From Cohaesibacter gelatinilyticus (GTDB lineage: Bacteria; Pseudomonadota; Alphaproteobacteria; Rhizobiales; Cohaesibacteraceae), in contig NZ_OBEL01000001.1 of the NCBI RefSeq assembly GCF_900215605.1, forward strand, positions 1,240,001 to 1,304,000: a stretch of DNA of 64,000 nt. Direction: 5' to 3'. The notes below the pieces were generated by a model. That model worked only from the letters and a program-made list of their open reading frames with translations, made no database searches and was not told the DNA's origin. The translations under genes were made by a program, and so were the position numbers. This document shows, piece after piece, positions 61,272 through 64,000 of the stretch. Numbering within the stretch: the stretch's first letter is position 1; every line of letters begins with the position of its first letter.

Positions 61272-63377
61272 CTATCCCGCTTTCAATAGTTGAATAGCCT
61301 CATCCCGACCAAAGAGATAGAGCAAATTCCGCAAGGCCTGTCCGCGTGGGCTTTGCAAGGCGGGATCGTTTTCGATGATCAATCGTGCATCATCTCGCGC
61401 TGCTTCCATCAATTGCTGATGAATTTCCATCTGAGCCAGTTTGAAACCAGGCGTGCCGGACTGTTTGGTGCCCAGCAAATCACCTTCACCACGAAGACGC
61501 AGATCTTCTTCTGCTATGCGGAAGCCATCTTCTGTTTCGCGCATGATCGCAAGACGTGCCTTGGAGACTTCCCCCAGCGGGCCTTTGAACAGCAAGATGC
61601 AAGAGGAGGCCTTGTCACCACGCCCCACGCGACCACGCAACTGATGAAGCTGAGCAAGACCAAAGCGCTCAGCATGTTCAATCACGATGATGGTGGCATC
61701 GGGCACATCAACGCCAACTTCAATCACGGTGGTGGCAACCAGAATATCCGCTTCACCATCCTTGAAATTATACATGGCTGCAGATTTTTCATCCGGCGTC
61801 ATACGGCCATGAACAAGCTCTACTCGATTGCCAAACACTTCTTTGAGACTGGAGAACCGGTCTTCGGCTGACGTTACGTCCAGCACTTCGGATTCTTCCA
61901 CCAAGGGACAAACCCAATAGACCTTCGCCCCAGTTTGCAAAGCGCGTTGTAGCCCATGCACCAATTCACCCAAACGATCCATGGACATGGTGCGAGTGGC
62001 AATGGGTTTGCGCCCAGCAGGCTTTTCGGTCAGGAGTGAGACATCCATATCACCGAAATAGGTCAGCACCAGAGTGCGTGGAATGGGTGTTGCCGTCATG
62101 ACCAGCAGATCTGTTGCACGCCCTTTGGAAGACAGCATCAATCGCTGATGCACCCCAAAGCGATGCTGCTCATCAACAATGGCAAGGCCGAGATCGGCAA
62201 ACTCGACCTTATCTTGAAACAGTGCGTGCGTCCCAATCAGGAAATCAATGTCACCATCTTTCAAAGCCTTCAGCTTCTCTCGTTTTGACGCTGCACCATC
62301 TTTCCCGGTGAGACTGGCAACGCGAATGCCGACTGCATCACAGAGTGGCTTGATGGATTGCAGATGCTGACGGGCCAGAAGCTCGGTCGGTGCCATCATC
62401 GCTGCCTGCGAACCAGATTCAATCACATTGGCCGCAGCGAACAGCGCCACCATGGTTTTACCAGAGCCCACATCGCCTTGAATTAGACGCAACATGCGCT
62501 CCGGTGTGGTTAGATCATTTGAAATGTCATCAATCGCCTTGGTCTGGCTGCCGGTCAGAGAAAAGGGTAGGGCAGCCGTCAGTGCTTCAGCTAGCTTTCC
62601 TTGCCAGCGACGGGCAACCCCCGCTTCTTTCTTCACACTTTTGCGGACAAGTGAAAGTGCAAGTTGACTGGCCAGACATTCATCATAGGCAAGCCGTTGT
62701 CGGAATTTGGAAAGCGGGTCGATGTCTTCCGTTTCCAAGGGCATATGAACACGTTGCAAAGCTTCATGAAAAGACGACCAGCTATTTTGCGCGAGCCACG
62801 GACCATCTTGCCACTCTGCCAACTCAGGCAACTCTTCAAGGGCAGCTATCACAGTTCGATGGAGAACCTTCCCTGAAAGACCGGCGGTGAGTGGATAGAC
62901 CGGCTCCAAAAGAGCCATGGAGGCAAACTCTTCCTCTGTTACCACATGGTCAGGATGGGCAATCTGGGCCTCGCCTTTGAAACGCTCCAGACGTCCGGAG
63001 ATATAGCGTTCTTCTCCCACCGGCATTTGCTGCTCCAAGTAGCTTCCTTTGGCATGAAAGAAGACAAGGGTTAGTTCCCCGGTCTCATCATGAGCCTGAA
63101 TGCGATAGGGCACACGTCGGTTGTTGCGTGGTGGCGGGAGGTGTTTGTCGATCGTCGCCCGGATAGTGACAATCACGCCATCGGGTGCATAGGCCAGACC
63201 CGGCTGCAGGCTTCGATCAATCAGGGAGTGCGGCATATGCAATAATAGATCGATCTTGCGTGCTTCCAGATTTTCATCACCACGAAGCAGCTTGCCGAAT
63301 GCATGTGACAGCTTGGGGCCAACGCCTTTGATGCCTCTAAGGGACGCAAAAAGTGGATTGAGTTGAGTTGAACGCAT
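61272..63377 (-). CDS. recG: ATP-dependent DNA helicase RecG
   Basis: RecG remodels stalled replication forks and Holliday junctions. The 701-residue protein has an N-terminal wedge domain with OB fold (about residues 60-170) and two RecA-like helicase domains. Walker A is LIQGDVGSGKTMVAL, the DEAD-type box is LAIVDEQHRFGV (DEQH), motif III TATPIPRTL, and motif VI QLRGRVGRGDK. The C-terminal TRG region follows. ATG 63377 (MRSTQLNPLFASL) matches the family start; the frame extends to 63404. It is divergent from sdhE. Confidence 0.97.
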   Translation of the reverse strand: MRSTQLNPLFASLRGIKGVGPKLSHAFGKLLRGDENLEARKIDLLLHMPHSLIDRSLQPGLAYAPDGVIVTIRATIDKHLPPPRNNRRVPYRIQAHDETGELTLVFFHAKGSYLEQQMPVGEERYISGRLERFKGEAQIAHPDHVVTEEEFASMALLEPVYPLTAGLSGKVLHRTVIAALEELPELAEWQDGPWLAQNSWSSFHEALQRVHMPLETEDIDPLSKFRQRLAYDECLASQLALSLVRKSVKKEAGVARRWQGKLAEALTAALPFSLTGSQTKAIDDISNDLTTPERMLRLIQGDVGSGKTMVALFAAANVIESGSQAAMMAPTELLARQHLQSIKPLCDAVGIRVASLTGKDGAASKREKLKALKDGDIDFLIGTHALFQDKVEFADLGLAIVDEQHRFGVHQRLMLSSKGRATDLLVMTATPIPRTLVLTYFGDMDVSLLTEKPAGRKPIATRTMSMDRLGELVHGLQRALQTGAKVYWVCPLVEESEVLDVTSAEDRFSSLKEVFGNRVELVHGRMTPDEKSAAMYNFKDGEADILVATTVIEVGVDVPDATIIVIEHAERFGLAQLHQLRGRVGRGDKASSCILLFKGPLGEVSKARLAIMRETEDGFRIAEEDLRLRGEGDLLGTKQSGTPGFKLAQMEIHQQLMEAARDDARLIIENDPALQSPRGQALRNLLYLFGRDEAIQLLKAG

Positions 63378-63562
63378 GACACCATGATTCCTGATATCTA
63401 ACATTGCATGGAACCATGCCTTCTCATGACTGACAGGTCAAGCGATGTTCTTGATTTGTTTTATGTTGATTACTCCCTCAGACGCTGACAAATCCCTTGC
63501 AAGTCGCTATAGAAGGGCATCAATCTACACGCCGATCAGCGTCAAGCAATGGAGAGGACCGC

Positions 63563-63847
63563 ATGTCACATGGAACCACCCGCAGTAGCGAGGGGCTGGA
63601 TGTTCGCCGCAAGAAAATTCTCATGCGCGCCTGGCATCGCGGTATCAAGGAAATGGACCTGATGTTTGGTCGCTTCGTTGATGGCGAGCTGGACAAGCTG
63701 ACCGATCAGGAACTGGATGAGTTGGAAATGATCATGGACCAGCACGATCGCGACCTGATCCAGTGGTTTACCGATGAAGTGCCTGTTCCAGAAGAGTTCG
63801 ACTGCAAGATCTTTCAGCGCATCAAGACCTATCACGAAACGTTCTGA
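63563..63847 (+). CDS. sdhE: FAD assembly factor SdhE
   Basis: SdhE promotes covalent FAD attachment to the succinate dehydrogenase flavoprotein. The 94-residue protein carries the hallmark RGxxE motif (HRGIKEMDLMFG) and the conserved LDELEMIMDQHDRDLIQW helix. ATG 63563 has GGAGAGG upstream; the longer frame from 63497 lacks family similarity. It is followed 48 bp later by mfd, the usual order in this lineage. Confidence 0.94.
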   Translation: MSHGTTRSSEGLDVRRKKILMRAWHRGIKEMDLMFGRFVDGELDKLTDQELDELEMIMDQHDRDLIQWFTDEVPVPEEFDCKIFQRIKTYHETF

Positions 63848-63895
63848 TCAGAACTGACATCTCCCTTTTCTCCCATTCCCTCCCAAGGCCTTCTC

Positions 63896-64000
63896 ATGTC
63901 CTCACTCAGCCAAGCGTTTAGCGATTCCATGATGCTGCATTACAGCCATGTCCCGGACGGACTGGAAGGTTTTGCGCTGGGCGAGGTGGCAGATCTGGCC
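63896..64000 (+). CDS. mfd: Transcription-repair coupling factor, 5' end only
   Basis: The first 35 codons run to the window edge. They contain the N-terminal HVPDGLEGFALGEVADLA, which matches the start of Mfd (cf. GVPxGxEGxxLxxLA). The position after recG and sdhE is the standard one. The call rests on this short segment and on synteny. Confidence 0.75.
   Translation, partial: MSSLSQAFSDSMMLHYSHVPDGLEGFALGEVADLA

Overview
The window reads as chromosome of a marine-type alphaproteobacterium, most likely Hyphomicrobiales (Rhizobiales). The grounds are the housekeeping blocks gyrA-coaD-cyclophilin-cyclophilin-queA-tgt on the left and glmU-glmS followed, after a long interruption, by DUF502-recG-sdhE-mfd on the right. 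Lineage is inferred from gene order and protein character only; no 16S gene is present. No insertion sequence, integrase, phage gene or CRISPR array was seen.

Layout. 1-10.6 kb: gyrA, a PepSY/DUF2946 membrane pair, a small secreted protein, coaD, two cyclophilins, queA, tgt and a DUF4864-like protein. 10.9-11.5 kb: three near-identical tRNA-Lys(UUU) genes on the minus strand. 11.9-18.4 kb: ccdA, an EamA transporter, a SPOR-like membrane protein, glmU and glmS. 18.5-24.8 kb: a five-gene minus-strand operon (FbpABC/AfuABC-type ABC transporter, metallo-beta-lactamase hydrolase, histidine phosphatase) with a divergent DeoR-type regulator. This looks like uptake and breakdown of an organophosphate. 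25.0-34.5 kb: a branched-chain-type ABC transporter operon with an alpha/beta hydrolase faces a tetR-enoyl-CoA hydratase-acyl-CoA ligase-MaoC-MaoC operon. The two promoters carry almost identical palindromes, so they probably form one TetR regulon for uptake and CoA activation of an unknown organic acid. 34.8-42.0 kb: a redox module with a ferric-reductase-like flavocytochrome, a two-component system, a DUF2271 protein with a candidate flavinylation motif, a PepSY-flavodoxin-reductase fusion and an ApbE FMN transferase.

42.0-58.9 kb is the most unusual region. A minus-strand operon encodes a universal stress protein, a tripartite tricarboxylate transporter (TctC, TctB, TctA) and a sulfatase-superfamily hydrolase. 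Beside it lies a LuxR-type regulator gene. On the other side of that regulator is a plus-strand operon for an aminotransferase, a ThDP-dependent decarboxylase-like enzyme, a P-loop protein, a HAD hydrolase and an aldehyde dehydrogenase. A second, paralogous LuxR-type regulator follows, then an FAD aromatic hydroxylase, a DUF2783 protein and homogentisate 1,2-dioxygenase. Amino acid to oxo acid to aldehyde to acid to homogentisate is a chemically coherent route, but the true substrate is unknown.

59.0-64.0 kb: an EamA transporter, a YbaN-family protein, DUF502, recG, sdhE and the first 35 codons of mfd, which runs off the window. In many Hyphomicrobiales glmS is followed closely by DUF502-recG-sdhE-mfd, so the 42 kb between glmS and DUF502 looks like accumulated accessory DNA. 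Start codons were chosen from ribosome binding sites and family alignment, and several differ from the longest possible reading frame.
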